A stretch of 64,000 bases of DNA from NCBI GenBank assembly GCA_015227615.1, contig JAALGZ010000018.1, positions 310,001 through 374,000 of the forward strand, read 5' to 3'. Made by a program: the position numbers and the translations under genes. Position 1 is the stretch's first letter. Each line of letters opens with the position of its first letter. Positions 62,869-64,000 of this stretch are shown here, piece by piece. Source of the stretch: Labyrinthula sp. Ha (lineage: Eukaryota; Sar; Bigyra; Labyrinthulida; Labyrinthulaceae). Below the pieces are notes generated by a model. The model saw only the letters and a list, made by a program, of their open reading frames with translations, made no database searches and was not told the origin of the DNA.

Positions 62869-64000
62869 CTAACTATAGATGGAAGTGCAACTTTTTATAG
62901 CCATTAATGCTACTGGAAAGAATACTGGTAAGACCAAATTATCAATCTGCTTCGTAAACGCCTCCAGCAGCATAGTCAAAACCAAGGAGATCCCAATATT
63001 TTGATATTCTTTTACTTGAACTTCAAAACCATACAAGTTAAAAAAGAAAAATGTAGCCACAAAAGCTGCAGTAAAACCTGCTAGAGTTCCTTCAGCTGTT
63101 TTATTTCCACCAAACCAGTGAAGCCTTCCAACTCTTGATCCAACTATAGCACCAAGAGAATCACCAAAACCAAGAATAAGCATCCCACTAGCAGCAAGCA
63201 AAATATCAAATTTCTCTTCACCATGAAAAACTGCAATTGGATAAAAGCAGCCTAGTAAAAGGTATAAATGAGTCAAAACAGCTGGTCCTTGATCTCTATG
63301 ATCAATAAAGAGATTATAAAAACCATTAATTTCCTGTGCAAATGGTCGTATATTAAAAACTCTTATGTATTCCACAAATAAAAGCAAAGTTGATGAGACT
63401 CCAAGTCCAAGGATTAGGAACTCTCTATCCTTCACAAACACTGGTATAAAAAGTGCCAGTGCTAAAAAATGATACAATTTTCTAATTGTTGTTAATCCAA
63501 GTTTCGTGTGTTTTGCAGCGTGATTAATCATAGGAAGAATTCCAAGAAGAAGAAACAGCCAATACAAGCCAATTTTTAAATGAGAAGGCGTAAGAAAAAT
63601 ATACTGCACCAAATAAAGAATTAAATTCTCTTCCAAGAGATAGGAGCTCAAAGGAATTGATACGCAAAAAACATAAAATACTGAAACTAAAAAAAACTGA
63701 ACAGTTTTTATTATTTCTAGATCGTTTTCAGGAATTCTTGAGAGCAAAAAAGGAAGGATAGAGAACGAAAGAAGAAATGTTTGTGAAATTGTTCTACTGG
63801 CTGATCGGGTTTGTATAAAACCAGTGAGCTGACAGACAAGATCCATCCAGAGAAAGCTGTATCCTTGAATTAATACAAATGCTTCTCCAAAAGTGAAAGA
63901 TCTAAACATGAATAGCTGAAAAAAAAGATACTTTTGAAAATATTTTGGCCATGATCTTAGCGTAAAATGAAGGATCAAAACAGCAGCGAAGTTATAAATT
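62869..64000 (-). CDS. dolichol kinase, 5' end cut by window edge
   Basis: The frame is open to the right edge without an ATG, so the N-terminus is missing; at least 376 residues are present, with a TAG stop. It is a polytopic ER membrane protein with many hydrophobic segments throughout. The C-terminal signature GDSLGAIVGSR, followed by GGNKTAEGTLAG, is the CTP-binding region of the SEC59/DOLK family, which phosphorylates dolichol with CTP to give dolichyl phosphate for N-glycosylation and related pathways. The preceding TTIRKLYHF is also typical. It converges on the MYB gene across 965 bp. The upstream gene structure cannot be judged here. Confidence 0.92.
   Translation of the reverse strand, partial: IYNFAAVLILHFTLRSWPKYFQKYLFFQLFMFRSFTFGEAFVLIQGYSFLWMDLVCQLTGFIQTRSASRTISQTFLLSFSILPFLLSRIPENDLEIIKTVQFFLVSVFYVFCVSIPLSSYLLEENLILYLVQYIFLTPSHLKIGLYWLFLLLGILPMINHAAKHTKLGLTTIRKLYHFLALALFIPVFVKDREFLILGLGVSSTLLLFVEYIRVFNIRPFAQEINGFYNLFIDHRDQGPAVLTHLYLLLGCFYPIAVFHGEEKFDILLAASGMLILGFGDSLGAIVGSRVGRLHWFGGNKTAEGTLAGFTAAFVATFFFFNLYGFEVQVKEYQNIGISLVLTMLLEAFTKQIDNLVLPVFFPVALMAIKSCTSIYS

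Noticed and set aside
1-64000. CRISPR arrays, operons, ribosome binding sites, rRNA genes
   Set aside because: None seen; the gene families, introns and retrotransposons show eukaryotic nuclear DNA.

Overview
The window is eukaryotic nuclear DNA. It is strongly AT-rich, with a few protein genes separated by long gene-free stretches. Genes are recognised as ER, secretory and nuclear eukaryotic families: microsomal epoxide hydrolase, cytochrome P450, dolichol kinase and a multi-repeat MYB protein. The genome also carries LTR and non-LTR retrotransposon sequence and a MITE-like family. All three standard stop codons end host genes, so there is no sign of a variant code. The most unusual trait is the introns: five GT-AG introns, in three genes, are only 28 to 31 nt long and begin GTAT or GTAC and end TAG. 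I cannot place the species. A unicellular or filamentous protist, alga or fungus-like organism fits best.

Layout. 1-5739: no gene, with one copy of an ancient dispersed repeat near 2.8-3.8 kb. 5740-6860: a four-exon gene for a tentative, divergent RhoGAP-like protein. 9.1-10.1 kb: decayed coding-like sequence. 11661-16736: a complete Ty1/copia retrotransposon (two ~300 bp LTRs, 5 bp target duplication, gag-pol frame broken by one TAG), inserted in the second copy of the ancient repeat. Two related solo LTRs lie at 19.7 and 20.8 kb. 25234-26002: a secreted NPP1/NLP-family protein with a 28-nt intron. 28.0 and 40.6 kb: two decayed LINE endonuclease fragments of one family. 35.9-40.2 kb: a compact island with an epoxide hydrolase, a convergent glucose-6-phosphate 1-epimerase and a divergent pair of unrecognised genes. 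41.2 and 58.0 kb: two members of a MITE-like family with ~10 bp target duplications. 52493-54100: a cytochrome P450. 60672-61903: a four-repeat MYB protein with a 29-nt intron. 62869-64000: the 3' part of a dolichol kinase gene running off the right edge.

The host genes do not form a pathway together. They are ordinary housekeeping, lipid or xenobiotic and regulatory genes scattered in transposon-rich DNA. The observations most worth following are the ultra-short introns, the copia element (single TAG, odd protease motif, unequal LTRs that look gene-converted, AGT...ACT ends), and the MITE and LINE families.
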